Source: Paenacidovorax caeni
GTDB lineage: Bacteria; Pseudomonadota; Gammaproteobacteria; Burkholderiales; Burkholderiaceae_C
Reading direction: 5' to 3'
Length of the DNA stretch: 64,000 nucleotides
NCBI RefSeq assembly: GCF_001298675.1
Contig: NZ_CYIG01000005.1
Span: 153,501 to 217,500 of the forward strand
Positions 42,298-52,631 of this stretch are shown piece by piece. A program made the position numbers and the translations under genes. Numbering within the stretch: the stretch's first letter is position 1; each line of letters starts with the position of its first letter. The notes beneath the pieces were generated by a model. That model was not told where the DNA came from. It searched no databases and was given only the letters and a program-made list of their open reading frames with translations.

Positions 42298-43824
42298 TTA
42301 GAAGAAGCCCAGCGCCTTGGGGCTGTAGCTCACCAGCAGGTTCTTGGTCTGCTGGTAGTTGGACAGCGCCGACTTGTGGTTCTCGCGCCCGATGCCCGAC
42401 TTCTTGTAGCCACCGAAGGCCGCGTGCGCGGGGTACAGGTGGTAGCAGTTGGTCCACACGCGCCCGGCCTTGACGGCGCGGCCCATCTGGTAAGCCGTGG
42501 TGCCGTTGCGGCTCCACACGCCGGCGCCCAGGCCGTACTCGCTGTCGTTGGCGATGCGGATGGCGTCCTCCATGGTCTTGAAGGTGGTGACCGAGGCCAC
42601 GGGGCCGAAGATTTCTTCCTGGAACACGCGCATGTCGTTCTGGCCGAACAGCAGCGTGGGCTTGATGAAGAAGCCGTCGTCGATGTCCCCGCCCTGGCGG
42701 TTGCGCTCGCCGCCCGTGAGGCACTGCGCGCCTTCCTGGCGGCCCACGTCGATGTAGCCCAGGATGCGTTCGAGCTGCGCCTGCGACACCTGCGCGCCGA
42801 CCATGGTGGTCTTGTCCAGCGGGTGGCCCTGCTTCATCGACTGCACGCGCTTGACGGCGCGCTCGATGAAGCGGTCGTAGATCGATTCCTGGATCAGGAT
42901 GCGCGACGGGCAGGTACAGACCTCGCCCTGGTTCAGCGCGAACATCGAGAACCCCTCCATCACCTTGTCGAGGAACTCGTCGTCCTGCTCCATCACGTCG
43001 GCGAAGAAGATGTTGGGGCTCTTGCCGCCCAGCTCCACCGTGGAGGGAATCAGGTTGTCGGCGGCGGCGTGCAGGATGCGCTGGCCCACGGCCGTGGAGC
43101 CGGTGAAGGCGATCTTCGTGATGCGCTTGCTCGTCGCCAGCGCCTCGCCCGCTTCCTTGCCGAAGCCGTTGACCACGTTGACCACGCCAGGCGGCAGCAG
43201 GTCGGCGATCAGCTCCATCAGCACCATGATCGAGGCGGGCGTCTGCTCGGCCGGCTTCATCACCACGCAGCAGCCGGCGGCCAGCGCGGGCGGCAGCTTC
43301 CACGAAGCCATGAGCAGCGGGAAGTTCCACGGAATGATCTGCCCGACCACGCCGATGGGCTCGTGGAAGTGGTAGGCCACGGTGCTGGCGTCGATCTCGG
43401 AGATGCCGCCTTCCTGCGCGCGGATGCAGCCCGCGAAGTAGCGGAAGTGGTCGATGGCCAGCGGAATGTCGGCCGCCATGGTCTCGCGCAGCGGCTTGCC
43501 GTTGTCGATGGTCTCGGCAATCGCCAGCAGCTCCAGGTTCTGCTCCATGCGGTCGGCGATCTTCAGCAGGATGTTGGCGCGCTCCGTCACCGAGGTGTGG
43601 GCCCACTTGTCCTGCGCGGCATGGGCGGCGTCCAGGGCCAGGTTCACGTCGTTGGCGTCGGACTGGGCCACCTTGCAGAACGCCTTGCCGGTGATCGGCG
43701 AGACGTTGTCGAAATAGCGCCCCGCCAGCGGCGCGACCCACTTGCCGCCGATGAAGTTGTCGTACTGCTGCTTGTAGGGGTAGGCGATGTCGAGGTTGAA
43801 GCGCTTGAGTTCAAACATGTCCAT
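42298..43824 (-). CDS. exaC: NAD+-dependent aldehyde dehydrogenase (ExaC/AcoD type)
   Basis: 508 residues. Catalytic Cys303 ([11 protein letters not shown]) and general base Glu264 ([12 protein letters not shown]), NAD-binding [20 protein letters not shown] and FTGSTAVGQ. It oxidises acetaldehyde and similar aldehydes to acids in the cytoplasm. The [22 protein letters not shown] end ([22 protein letters not shown]) is typical of the acetaldehyde dehydrogenase II group. The start follows AGGAG. A -24/-12-like element lies at 43880-43894. It is the second step of alcohol oxidation after ExaA. Confidence 0.94.
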   Translation of the reverse strand: MDMFELKRFNLDIAYPYKQQYDNFIGGKWVAPLAGRYFDNVSPITGKAFCKVAQSDANDVNLALDAAHAAQDKWAHTSVTERANILLKIADRMEQNLELLAIAETIDNGKPLRETMAADIPLAIDHFRYFAGCIRAQEGGISEIDASTVAYHFHEPIGVVGQIIPWNFPLLMASWKLPPALAAGCCVVMKPAEQTPASIMVLMELIADLLPPGVVNVVNGFGKEAGEALATSKRITKIAFTGSTAVGQRILHAAADNLIPSTVELGGKSPNIFFADVMEQDDEFLDKVMEGFSMFALNQGEVCTCPSRILIQESIYDRFIERAVKRVQSMKQGHPLDKTTMVGAQVSQAQLERILGYIDVGRQEGAQCLTGGERNRQGGDIDDGFFIKPTLLFGQNDMRVFQEEIFGPVASVTTFKTMEDAIRIANDSEYGLGAGVWSRNGTTAYQMGRAVKAGRVWTNCYHLYPAHAAFGGYKKSGIGRENHKSALSNYQQTKNLLVSYSPKALGFF

Positions 43825-43879
43825 GGAAGTCTCCTTGAGGGTGGTGCCGGGGCCGGGGGGCTGGCTGGGCAAGGAGTAA

Positions 43880-43894
43880 TCAAGCTTCGTGCCA
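43880..43894 (-). promoter_or_regulatory. Weak sigma-54-like promoter of exaC
   Basis: On the minus strand TGGCAC, 5 nt, TTGA: a full -24 element, but the -12 has GA where GC is expected. The position would give a leader of about 44 nt, like exaA. An imperfect palindrome TGTTCCA-GAT-TGGGTCA lies about 75 bp upstream (43968-43984). Confidence 0.4.
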
Positions 43895-44035
43895 GCCCTG
43901 GCGCACAGGGGGCAGGCGCTGAAAAGGGCGCGGCACGGGGTGCGATGTTGCAGGCCATGGCACCGGGTGTTCCAGATTGGGTCACTGGTGTGCAGGCTTG
44001 TGACACTGCGGCTGCTGGTGGCATGGTTGCTCTCT

Positions 44036-44093
44036 TTTTGAGAGCTTCTTGCGCTTTTTGGGCGGGCGCTGGAGGCTGTTTTTCCTCCTATTT
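44036..44093 (+). repeat. Dispersed stem-loop repeat copy 11
   Basis: TTGCTCTCTTTTTGAGAGC, TTCTTGCGCTTTTTGGG, CGGGCGCTGGAGGCTGTTTTTCC. It retains the block order but the stem is weakened. It lies between the hydrolase stop and exaC start, upstream of the exaC promoter. Confidence 0.65.
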
Positions 44094-44116
44094 CCGTGCC
44101 CGCATGCGTCTCACGC

Positions 44117-45004
44117 TCACCCCTGCATCGCCGCGCCGATCAGCGGCCACAGCGCCTGGTGCGACGGGCGGAACCAGTGGATGTGCCCGATGGCGCGCAG
44201 CCCGTGGTCTGCGGGGCGCACGGCCAGGCTGCTGCGCGGGGCGGCGGGCCAGGTGCGCAGCAGGTCCTGCACCGTGGCCGGGGTGACGATGTCGTCGTCC
44301 GTGGCGTAAAGCACGGTGACCGGGGTGCGCACCTGGGCGTGGAAGTCCTGCGCCGGCTGGCCGCGCACGGCGTTGGTGGCGTAGCCGCCCGCGGCGCACC
44401 ACTGGCCCCACTGGCGCGCCACGGCGGCGGGCAGGTTCTCGCCCAGGCCGATGCGCGAGGTGGGCGCGTAGCCCAGCCAGCGCGAGGCCAGCGGCATCAG
44501 CACGCGCAGGCCCAGCCGGGCCTTGAGCGCGAAAGCCAGGCGCATGCCGCCGAACCAGCCGCTGGAGGCCGCCACGCCCACCAGGCGCGCCACCTGCGCG
44601 TGGTTGGGCAGCAGGCCCAGCATCTGCCCGCCCGCGCTGTGGCCCACCAGGATGGCCTGCGCGGCCTGGCAGCGCGCCAGCAGCCACTGCAGCGCCGCCA
44701 CCTGGTCGCGCTGGCCCCAGTCCACGAGCCGTGCATCGCACCGCGCCAGCGGCCCGTGCAGCGACTGGCCGATGCCCCGGTAGTCGAACACCAGCACGGC
44801 GTAGCCCTGCTGCGCCAGCCAGCCGGCGAAGTGCCAGTAGAACTGCTGGCGTACGCCCGTGGCCGGTGACAGGAGCACCGGCAGCGGCTGTGTGGCCACC
44901 TCTGGGGCTGCGCGAAAAAAGTGGCCGCGCAGGCGTACGCCGTCGGCGCAGGCAATGTCCACCGGCTCAGGCCCGGGCTGCGCGGTGGCGGGGGTGTCAG
45001 TCAT
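44117..45004 (-). CDS. Alpha/beta hydrolase
   Basis: 295 residues. The nucleophile elbow GHSAGG places Ser123; oxyanion region [14 protein letters not shown], then DYRGIGQS, a late acidic residue in TDDDIVTP and His in [10 protein letters not shown]. It is a soluble serine hydrolase (esterase/lipase-like) of unknown substrate. The start MTDTPATAQ lies within the marR gene, overlapping it by 8 nt (ATGACTGA), so expression is coupled to and probably controlled by that regulator. Confidence 0.9.
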   Translation of the reverse strand: MTDTPATAQPGPEPVDIACADGVRLRGHFFRAAPEVATQPLPVLLSPATGVRQQFYWHFAGWLAQQGYAVLVFDYRGIGQSLHGPLARCDARLVDWGQRDQVAALQWLLARCQAAQAILVGHSAGGQMLGLLPNHAQVARLVGVAASSGWFGGMRLAFALKARLGLRVLMPLASRWLGYAPTSRIGLGENLPAAVARQWGQWCAAGGYATNAVRGQPAQDFHAQVRTPVTVLYATDDDIVTPATVQDLLRTWPAAPRSSLAVRPADHGLRAIGHIHWFRPSHQALWPLIGAAMQG

Positions 45005-45443
45005 GGGAGTCTCCAAGGGTTTGCACATGCTCCAGCCAGCGCGCCACGGTGTGCAGCTCGGCGTCGGTGAAGCCCGCAGTCAGGCGCTGGTTGATGCTTT
45101 GCGTGGCAGTGCGCAGGGCGGGCAGTTGCGCCTGGCCGGCGGGCAGAAGCCATAGCTGCAGCGTGCGGGCGTCGTGCGGGCTGGGGCGGCGCGCCACCCA
45201 GTCCAGTGCCTCCATGCGCTGCACTAGGCCTGAGGCGGCAGAGGGCGCCAGGTCCAGCGCCTCGGCCAACTGGCCCATCGTGATGCCGTCGCTGCGCGCG
45301 AGCACGAACAGCACGCCGGCCTGCGCCGGTGTGGGCGGGCGTGTGCCCGACAGCGCGGCGCGCTCCTGCTGCGCGGCGATCCATTGCTGTAGGCGGCGCT
45401 GGGCGCTGCCCAGCAGGTACACGAGACGGGGTGGGTGGGCCAT
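44997..45443 (-). CDS. MarR family transcriptional regulator
   Basis: 148 residues. The winged helix-turn-helix has QAGVLFVLARSDGITMGQLAEALDLAPSAASGLVQRME and the wing WVARRPSPHDARTLQLWLLP. A near-contiguous 20-bp palindrome lies 12 bp upstream of the ATG, the normal place for MarR autorepression. It overlaps the alpha/beta hydrolase gene downstream. The inducer is unknown; a ligand related to the hydrolase substrate is a reasonable guess. Confidence 0.92.
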   Translation of the reverse strand: MAHPPRLVYLLGSAQRRLQQWIAAQQERAALSGTRPPTPAQAGVLFVLARSDGITMGQLAEALDLAPSAASGLVQRMEALDWVARRPSPHDARTLQLWLLPAGQAQLPALRTATQSINQRLTAGFTDAELHTVARWLEHVQTLGDSHD

Positions 45444-45455
45444 GGCACGGGTTAT

Positions 45456-45475
45456 TTATTTCGCGTGCGAAATAA
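45456..45475. promoter_or_regulatory. MarR operator palindrome
   Basis: TTATTTCGC, GT, GCGAAATAA: two perfect 9-bp arms with a 2-nt centre, 12 bp before the marR ATG. Its AT-rich arms stand out from the GC-rich surroundings. Confidence 0.75.
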
Positions 45476-45497
45476 TAAGGCCAGGCGCCACGGTGGA

Positions 45498-45513
45498 TGT
45501 CCCGGCTGGGACA
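45498..45513. promoter_or_regulatory. Second palindrome upstream of marR
   Basis: TGTCCC, GGCT, GGGACA: perfect 6-bp arms. It could be an upstream activator or repressor site. The half-site matches the GGGAC/GTCCC arms of the repeat in the exaA/c550 gap. Confidence 0.45.
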
Positions 45514-45523
45514 GATGCTCCTG

Positions 45524-45572
45524 AAAGAAGAGCTGTCAGCGCTTTCTGTACAAGCGCTGGAGCCCGATTTCC
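45524..45572 (+). repeat. Dispersed stem-loop repeat copy 12
   Basis: GAAAGAAGAGCTGTCAGCGCTTTC, then ACAAGCGCTGGAGCCCGATTT. The stem AGCGCTT/AAGCGCT is nearly intact. It ends exactly at the acyl-CoA ligase stop codon. Confidence 0.75.
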
Positions 45573-47114
45573 CTATGAATCCTGTGCGTCCGCCAGCCCG
45601 GCGCGCAGCGCGGTCTTGAGCACCTTGCCGTAGCTGTTCTTGGGCAGCGCGGCCACCCAGTGGTAGTGGCGCGGGCGCTTGAAGCGGGCCATCTGCGCCA
45701 GGCACCAGGCGTCGAGGGCGGCGCTGTCGGGCGCCGCGCCCGCGCGGGCGACGACGAAGGCCACGGGCACCTCGCCCCACTCGGCGTCGGGCTGGCCGAT
45801 CACGGCCACCTCGGAGACGGCGGGGTGCGCCAGCAGCACCTCTTCCACCTCGCGCGGGTAGATGTTGGAGCCGCCGGAGATGACCAGGTCCTTGGAGCGG
45901 TCCTTGAGCGTGAGAAAGCCGTCCGCGTCCAGGCTGCCCGTGTCGCCCGTGTGCAGCCAGCCGCCCTGCAGCGCCTGCGCGCTGGCCTCGGGGTTGTTCC
46001 AGTAGCCGGGCATCACGGTCTCGCCGCGCACCACCACTTCGCCGACTTCGCCCACGGGCAGCGGCGCGCCGGCGGCGTCCACCACGCGCACCTCCACCAG
46101 CGACTGGGCCACGCCCACCGAGGCGATGCGCTGCAGCCAGCGCGGGTGCGCCCGGTCCAGCAGGTGTTCGCGCGCCAGGGCGGTGATGGTCATGGGGCTC
46201 TCGCCCTGGCCGTAGATCTGCACCAGGCAGGGCCCGAGCGTGGCCAGTGCGCGCTGCAGGTCGTCCACGTACATCGGGCCGCCGCCGTAGATGATGGTCT
46301 TGAAGCCCGAGACCGCCGGTGCGCCGTCCGGGCCGCCAGCGCTCTCCACGTGGTCTACCAGGCGCTTGACCATCGTGGGTGCGGCGAACAGCACCAGCCG
46401 CCCTACGCGCTGGGCCAGATCGAGCAGCTCCGCGGGCTCGAACCCACCCGAGGCCGGCACCACGTGCTGCGCACCGCGCAGGATGTGGGCGAAGTTGTAC
46501 AGCCCGGCGCCGTGCGACATGGGTGCGGCGTAAACCATGGCGTCGCGCGCATCCACGTCGTCCACATCGGTGAAGTAGCAGGCCGTCATGGCCAGCAGGT
46601 TGCGGTGGGTCTGCATCACGCCCTTGGGCCGGCCCGTGGTGCCCGAGGTGTAAAAGAGCGAGGCCAGGTCGTCCGGTGCGCGCTCCTGCACCGGCAGGGG
46701 GGGCTGGTGCATGGCCTGTTCGTAGGCGGGTGCGCCCAGTACCAGCACCTGCGTGCCAGGGGGCGCTACCGGCGTGGCAGCGGGCGCGAGCTCGGGCGAA
46801 ACCAGCAGCAGCGCCGCGCCGCTGTCGTGCAGCACGTACTCCAGCTCGCGCGCGTGCAGCTTGTAGTTCACCGGCACGGTGACGGCGCCCGCCCAGTACA
46901 CGGCGTGCAGGGCCTCCAGGTATTCGCGCACGTTGGCAGCGTAGAGGGCCACGCGGTCCCCCGGGCCGATGCCCTGCTGGCGCAGGTGCGCGGCCAGCGC
47001 GGCGACGCGTGCGCCGAGTTGGCCGTAGGTGAACCAGGGCTGGGCACCCACCCGCAGCGCCGGGCGGTCAGGGTACAGGGAGGCGCTGCGCTGCAGCAGG
47101 CGGGCAATGTTCAT
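45573..47114 (-). CDS. AMP-dependent acyl-CoA synthetase/ligase
   Basis: 513 residues of the ANL superfamily. ATP-binding LFYTSGTTGRPKGVMQTH (about 158-175), YGQGESPMT, GWLHTGDTGSLDADGFLTLKDRSKD, and the C-terminal catalytic Lys in PKNSYGKVLKTAL. It activates a carboxylic acid to its CoA ester; the chain length or aromatic nature is not readable. The start MNIARLLQRS is chosen; upstream codons in frame belong to the gap and LysR end. It is 46 bp downstream of the lysR gene on the same strand. Confidence 0.92.
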   Translation of the reverse strand: MNIARLLQRSASLYPDRPALRVGAQPWFTYGQLGARVAALAAHLRQQGIGPGDRVALYAANVREYLEALHAVYWAGAVTVPVNYKLHARELEYVLHDSGAALLLVSPELAPAATPVAPPGTQVLVLGAPAYEQAMHQPPLPVQERAPDDLASLFYTSGTTGRPKGVMQTHRNLLAMTACYFTDVDDVDARDAMVYAAPMSHGAGLYNFAHILRGAQHVVPASGGFEPAELLDLAQRVGRLVLFAAPTMVKRLVDHVESAGGPDGAPAVSGFKTIIYGGGPMYVDDLQRALATLGPCLVQIYGQGESPMTITALAREHLLDRAHPRWLQRIASVGVAQSLVEVRVVDAAGAPLPVGEVGEVVVRGETVMPGYWNNPEASAQALQGGWLHTGDTGSLDADGFLTLKDRSKDLVISGGSNIYPREVEEVLLAHPAVSEVAVIGQPDAEWGEVPVAFVVARAGAAPDSAALDAWCLAQMARFKRPRHYHWVAALPKNSYGKVLKTALRAGLADAQDS

Positions 47115-47160
47115 GAGTGTTGTCTCCGGGAACGTGTTGTACGAATCTTCTTGGGGGGCA

Positions 47161-48111
47161 TCAGGCCGCGGCATGTGCATCTTGCAGGCATTGCACAAAG
47201 GCCTGCGCCGCGCGGCTCGGCGCGGGCGAGCGCCGCACCAGGCTGACGAAGCGGCAGTGGTAGTGCAGCTGCTGTGGGTTCACGGCCTGCATGCGGCCCT
47301 GGCTCTCAAAGGCCTCGGCGTAGTGGTCTGGCAGAAAGCCCAGAAAGCGCCCCGACAGTACCAGCGTGGCGATGGATTCCTGGTCAAAGCCGGTGGCGCT
47401 GCGCGTGAGCTGCGCCTGGTGGCTCAGCTCCATGTTGGGCGAGTGGTAGCCCAGGCCCGCGAACGGGTAGGCGCGCAGCGCGTCCCAGTCGAGGGCCGCG
47501 TGCGCCTGCGGCGGCTGGCCGAACAGCGGGTGGCCCACGCCGCAGTACAGCAGCATGGTTTCGCCGAACAGGTCGCTATAGACCAGGCTTTGCGAGCTGC
47601 GGTGCGCGGGGATGATGCCCACCTGGTAGCTGCCGTCGATCACGCCGCGCTCGATGGCGTTGATCGACCCCACATGCAACTGCAGCTGCACATGCGGCGC
47701 CTGGGCCGTGAAGGCGGCGATGGCGTCGCCGATGCGTGCGGCGGGGTTGCTCGCCGTCTTGTCGAACACCGCGATGGCGAGCGCGCCGCCCATGCGCGTG
47801 TGGATGTCGTCGATGCTGCCCAGGAAGCCGCGCACCGAGGCCAGCAGCCGCAGCGTTTCCTCGTACACGCGCTGCCCCTCGGGCGTGAGCGCGAAGCCCG
47901 TGCGGCCGCGGCGGCACAGCGTGAGGCCCAAGCGCGTTTCCAAGTCCTTGACGTGGCGGCTCACGGTGCTGGTGCCGATGTTCAGCTCCAGCTCGGCCGC
48001 GGCCATGCCGCCGCACTCGACCACGGCTTTGAACACCTGCAGCAGGCGCAGGTCCATGTCGCTGAGCTGGCCCAGCACGGCGCGCTGGCGGGGGGCGGTT
48101 TTTACTTGCAT
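47161..48111 (-). CDS. LysR family transcriptional regulator of the aptA-mmsA operon
   Basis: 316 residues. The helix-turn-helix sits in LLQVFKAVVECGGMAAAELELNIGTSTVSRHVKDLE, preceded by an 18-residue extension ending GQLSD that seems usual for this subgroup, so the ATG at 48111 is preferred to MDLRLL at 48057. The effector domain follows (IDGSYQVGIIPAHRSS). It is divergent from aptA with 87 bp between the starts, the classic arrangement for a regulator of beta-alanine/omega-amino acid use. The acyl-CoA ligase follows on the same strand. Confidence 0.92.
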   Translation of the reverse strand: MQVKTAPRQRAVLGQLSDMDLRLLQVFKAVVECGGMAAAELELNIGTSTVSRHVKDLETRLGLTLCRRGRTGFALTPEGQRVYEETLRLLASVRGFLGSIDDIHTRMGGALAIAVFDKTASNPAARIGDAIAAFTAQAPHVQLQLHVGSINAIERGVIDGSYQVGIIPAHRSSQSLVYSDLFGETMLLYCGVGHPLFGQPPQAHAALDWDALRAYPFAGLGYHSPNMELSHQAQLTRSATGFDQESIATLVLSGRFLGFLPDHYAEAFESQGRMQAVNPQQLHYHCRFVSLVRRSPAPSRAAQAFVQCLQDAHAAA

Positions 48112-48135
48112 AAACTGGCAAGTGAACGTGGATAT

Positions 48136-48151
48136 TTGTTGCTTCAACGAA
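48136..48151. promoter_or_regulatory. Candidate LysR-type operator
   Basis: TTGTTGCTTCAACGAA has interrupted dyad symmetry (TTGTTG with CAACGAA) and fits the T-N11-A rule. It lies between the divergent lysR and aptA starts, the expected place for both autorepression and activation. Confidence 0.5.
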
Positions 48152-48198
48152 TTATGGCGGGCGCCAACAATGCGTGCATTCCCTTTCTGGAGACCGCC

Positions 48199-49554
48199 AT
48201 GTCTTTTGCCGTGATCGACGAAACCACCACCGCCCCGCGCATGGACGCCGCCTGGCTGGACGCGCACTGGATGCCGTTCACCGCCAACCGCAACTTCAAG
48301 GCCAAGCCGCGCATGATCGTGGGCGGCCAGGGCGCCTACTACACCGACGCCGAAGGCCGCAAGATTTTTGATGGCCTGTCGGGCCTGTGGTGCTCGGGCC
48401 TGGGCCATGGCCGCACCGAGGTGGCCCAGGCCATCGGCCGCGCCGCCGCCACGCTGGACTACGCGCCGGCCTTCCAGTTCGGCCACCCCGCGTCGTTCGC
48501 GCTGGCCAACAAGATCAAGGAGCTGACGCCCGCCGGGCTGGACTATGTGTTCTTCACAGGCTCGGGCTCCGAGTCGGCCGACACCTCGCTCAAGATGGCG
48601 CGCGCCTACTGGCGTGCCAAGGGCCAGGGCACCAAGACGCGCCTGATCGGCCGCGAGAAGGGCTACCACGGCGTGAACTACGGCGGCATCTCGGTCGGCG
48701 GTATCGTGGGCAACCGCAAGCTGTTCGGGCAGGGCGTGGAGGCGGACCACATTCCCCACACCCAGCCGCCGGCCGGCACCTTCCAAAAGGGCATGGCCGA
48801 GGACGGCGGCCGCGCGTTGGCCGACAAGCTGCTCGACGTGATCGCCCTGCACGATGCGAGCAACATCGCTGCGGTGATCGTGGAGCCCTTCTCGGGCTCG
48901 GCCGGCGTAGTGATCCCGCCGAAGGGCTACCTGCAGCGCATCCGCGAAATCTGCACGCAGAACAACATCCTGCTGATTTTTGACGAGGTCATCACCGGCT
49001 TTGGCCGCTGCGGTGCCTGGACCGGGGCCGAGGCCTTTGGCGTGACGCCCGACATCCTGAACTTCGCCAAGCAGGTGACCAACGGCGCGCAGCCGCTGGG
49101 CGGCGTGATCGCCACCAAAGAGATCTACGACACCTTCATGGCGCAGGGCGGCCCCGAGTACATGCTGGAGTTCCCGCACGGCTACACCTACTCGGCCCAC
49201 CCCGTGGCCTGTGCGGCGGGCAACGCGGTGCTCGACATCCTGCAGAAGGAAGACATGCTTGGACGCGTGAAGGCGCTGGCGCCCTACTTCGAGAACGCCG
49301 TGCACGGCCTGAAAGGGGCTAAGCATGTGGCCGACATCCGCAACTACGGCCTGGCCGCGGGCATCACCATCAGCGCCCTGCCCGGCGAGCCCGCCAAGCG
49401 CCCTTACGAGATCGCCATGAAGTGCTGGGAGAAGGGCTTCTACGTGCGCTACGGTGGCGACACCATCCAGCTCGCGCCGCCCTTTATTAGCACGGAAGCG
49501 GAGATCGACCGTTTGGTCAGCGCCCTGGGCGACGCACTGGCTGAAACCGCTTGA
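48199..49554 (+). CDS. aptA: Beta-alanine--pyruvate aminotransferase (omega-transaminase)
   Basis: 451 residues, class III PLP aminotransferase. PLP Lys291 (FAKQVTNGAQPLGG), cofactor loop TGSGSESADTSLKMARAYWRAKGQ, IFDEVITGFGR with the Asp that contacts the pyridine N. It converts beta-alanine (or other omega-amino acids) and pyruvate to malonate semialdehyde and alanine. It pairs with mmsA downstream, which takes malonate semialdehyde to acetyl-CoA, and is controlled by the divergent LysR. A repeat copy lies between the two genes. Confidence 0.95.
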   Translation: MSFAVIDETTTAPRMDAAWLDAHWMPFTANRNFKAKPRMIVGGQGAYYTDAEGRKIFDGLSGLWCSGLGHGRTEVAQAIGRAAATLDYAPAFQFGHPASFALANKIKELTPAGLDYVFFTGSGSESADTSLKMARAYWRAKGQGTKTRLIGREKGYHGVNYGGISVGGIVGNRKLFGQGVEADHIPHTQPPAGTFQKGMAEDGGRALADKLLDVIALHDASNIAAVIVEPFSGSAGVVIPPKGYLQRIREICTQNNILLIFDEVITGFGRCGAWTGAEAFGVTPDILNFAKQVTNGAQPLGGVIATKEIYDTFMAQGGPEYMLEFPHGYTYSAHPVACAAGNAVLDILQKEDMLGRVKALAPYFENAVHGLKGAKHVADIRNYGLAAGITISALPGEPAKRPYEIAMKCWEKGFYVRYGGDTIQLAPPFISTEAEIDRLVSALGDALAETA

Positions 49555-49562
49555 TTCATCAA

Positions 49563-49610
49563 TTTTGATAGCTGCTAGCGCTTGTTGGATAAGCGCTAGA
49601 GGCCCATTTG
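49563..49610 (+). repeat. Dispersed stem-loop repeat copy 13 (near-consensus)
   Basis: TTTTGATAGCTGCTAGCGCTTG, TTGGAT, AAGCGCTAGAGGCCCATTTG. The stem AGCGCTT/AAGCGCT is perfect around a 7-nt loop. It stands between the stop of aptA and the start of mmsA, so the hairpin is probably within their common transcript. Best copy for defining the family. Confidence 0.9.
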
Positions 49611-49621
49611 ACCCCTAAACC

Positions 49622-51139
<1,518 letters not shown>

Positions 51140-51162
51140 GCCGACCTTCCTCCGTCTTCCCC

Positions 51163-51223
51163 CATGCCGCCCCGGTTGTTCGCCGTGGGCGGCTTTGTCC
51201 GTGGGGGGGCGTGCGGCGGCATG
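51163..51223. terminator. Long GC-rich inverted repeat after mmsA
   Basis: CATGCCGCC (51163-51171) pairs perfectly with GGCGGCATG (51215-51223) across a 43-nt loop that has further GC-rich pairing. No T run. Probably marks the end of the aptA-mmsA transcript. Confidence 0.4.
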
Positions 51224-51314
51224 AGGGCGCGAAAAGATGCCTGCGAGGGCGCCAGTTTGGCCGCAAGCGTGCGATGCACCCTGTTACAGTCGTTCGCACA
51301 AAACCCGTCTGCAG

Positions 51315-52430
51315 ATGAAATCGCCCCCCGAGTCCACCCGCCGAGAGAGTGTGCATTGGACGGTGCGCATGAATCGGCGCAACCGCAGTGCGTCCTACGT
51401 ACTGCTCTTCGTGGCCCTGGGATCGCACCTGCTGACCATCGGCGCACCGGCCTGGGGGTGGGTGGCCCTGGCGCTGAACTATCTGGTCTATCCGCACCTG
51501 GCCTATTGGCGCGCGCGCCGCGCGGACGACCAGCGGCGCGCGGAAATGCACAACATGGACGCCGATATCGTCCTGGCGGGTATGTGGGTGAGTGCACTAG
51601 GCTTCCCGCTGTGGATCACCTTCATTCTGTGCGCTTCGGGCTGCATCAACATGGTGGTTTTTCACGGTGGGCGCGGCGGGGTGCGGTTCCTCCTGAACAT
51701 AGGGGTGGGGATTGCGCTGGTCGCGTTGGCGGTGCCGCTGCACTGGCACCCCGAGACCGATTTGCGCACCACGGCGCTGTGCATGGCGGCGCTGGGGCTG
51801 TACCTCTTCGCATTTGCGCGCGACGGCTATGAGCGGGCCATCGCCCAGCATGCGGTGCACGCGCAGCTGCGCGGGCAGTTCGATGAAATCCGCTCCCTGC
51901 AGGCGCAGCTGCGCGAACAGGCGCTGCGCGACCCTTTGACCGGCCTGTTTAACCGGCGCCACCTGGATACAGTCCTCGCCCCGATGCTGGAGCGCTGCGC
52001 CAGCCAGGGCGCGTCGCTGTCTCTTCTGATGATCGATATCGACCATTTCAAGCGGGTCAACGACACCCATGGCCACGCCGCGGGCGATGCGGTGCTGCAG
52101 GCGCTGGCACAACTGCTGTTGCGTCACGTGCGGCCCCAGGACGTGGCGTGCCGCCTCGGCGGCGAGGAGTTCATGCTGGTGCTCGACAACACCCCGGTGG
52201 CTGTGGCGGCGCAGCGCGCGCAGGTGCTGCGCCAGGCGTTTGAGGCGCTGCGGGTGCGCACCGTCGAGTGCGAGTTGGCCGCCACCCTGTCGTGCGGCGT
52301 GGCAGCGTGTCCCGACAGCAGCCAGGAGCCCCGGGCGCTTGTTGTCTGCGCCGACCAGGCGCTTTACGCGGCCAAGAAGCAGGGGCGCAACCGTGTCGTG
52401 GTGCACGCGCCGCAGGCGCGGGGCTTCTGA
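51315..52430 (+). CDS. Diguanylate cyclase with MASE2 membrane sensor
   Basis: 371 residues. N-terminal MASE2-like region with about four membrane helices (about 25-175, starting RNRSASYVLLFVALGSHLL). The GGDEF domain (about 215-365) has DPLTGLFNRRHLD, MIDIDHFKRVNDTHGH and the active loop RLGGEEF. An inhibitory RxxD site (RPQD) lies five residues before the loop. It should make c-di-GMP with product inhibition and is an opposing activity to the HD-GYP protein at 11636-12628. It stands alone; a start at MNRRNRS (51369) is also possible. Confidence 0.92.
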   Translation: MKSPPESTRRESVHWTVRMNRRNRSASYVLLFVALGSHLLTIGAPAWGWVALALNYLVYPHLAYWRARRADDQRRAEMHNMDADIVLAGMWVSALGFPLWITFILCASGCINMVVFHGGRGGVRFLLNIGVGIALVALAVPLHWHPETDLRTTALCMAALGLYLFAFARDGYERAIAQHAVHAQLRGQFDEIRSLQAQLREQALRDPLTGLFNRRHLDTVLAPMLERCASQGASLSLLMIDIDHFKRVNDTHGHAAGDAVLQALAQLLLRHVRPQDVACRLGGEEFMLVLDNTPVAVAAQRAQVLRQAFEALRVRTVECELAATLSCGVAACPDSSQEPRALVVCADQALYAAKKQGRNRVVVHAPQARGF

Positions 52431-52631
52431 ACTTCGGGCGCTGGGCGCATGGGCATGGGCGGGGGGTATTGACTACCTGCCCATCACAAGTGTTTCACTC
52501 GCCAGCGCGGGGGAAGGTGAGCGGCCTAAAATCGGCTCCCCCTTGGGGCCCTATCGGGCTCCTGTACCCCGCCGGCGGAGTCCAGGCCTACATGCTCCGT
52601 CCGCCGGCCCTGCCTTCGCTGGAGAAGCAAG
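52431..52631 (+). promoter_or_regulatory. maeB leader region
   Basis: The gap before maeB contains a TAAAAT hexamer (52527-52532, possible -10) and a GC hairpin: CCGGCGGAG (52572-52580) pairs with CTCCGTCCGCCGG (52595-52607) with one bulge, just ahead of the GGAGAAG ribosome site. A structured leader of about 100 nt is suggested; no known riboswitch was recognised. Confidence 0.35.

Noticed and set aside
39668..43741. 1357-codon minus-strand open frame
   Set aside because: It crosses the TonB receptor and aldehyde dehydrogenase out of frame. Only its last 135 codons (39668-40075) form a recognisable protein, which is annotated.
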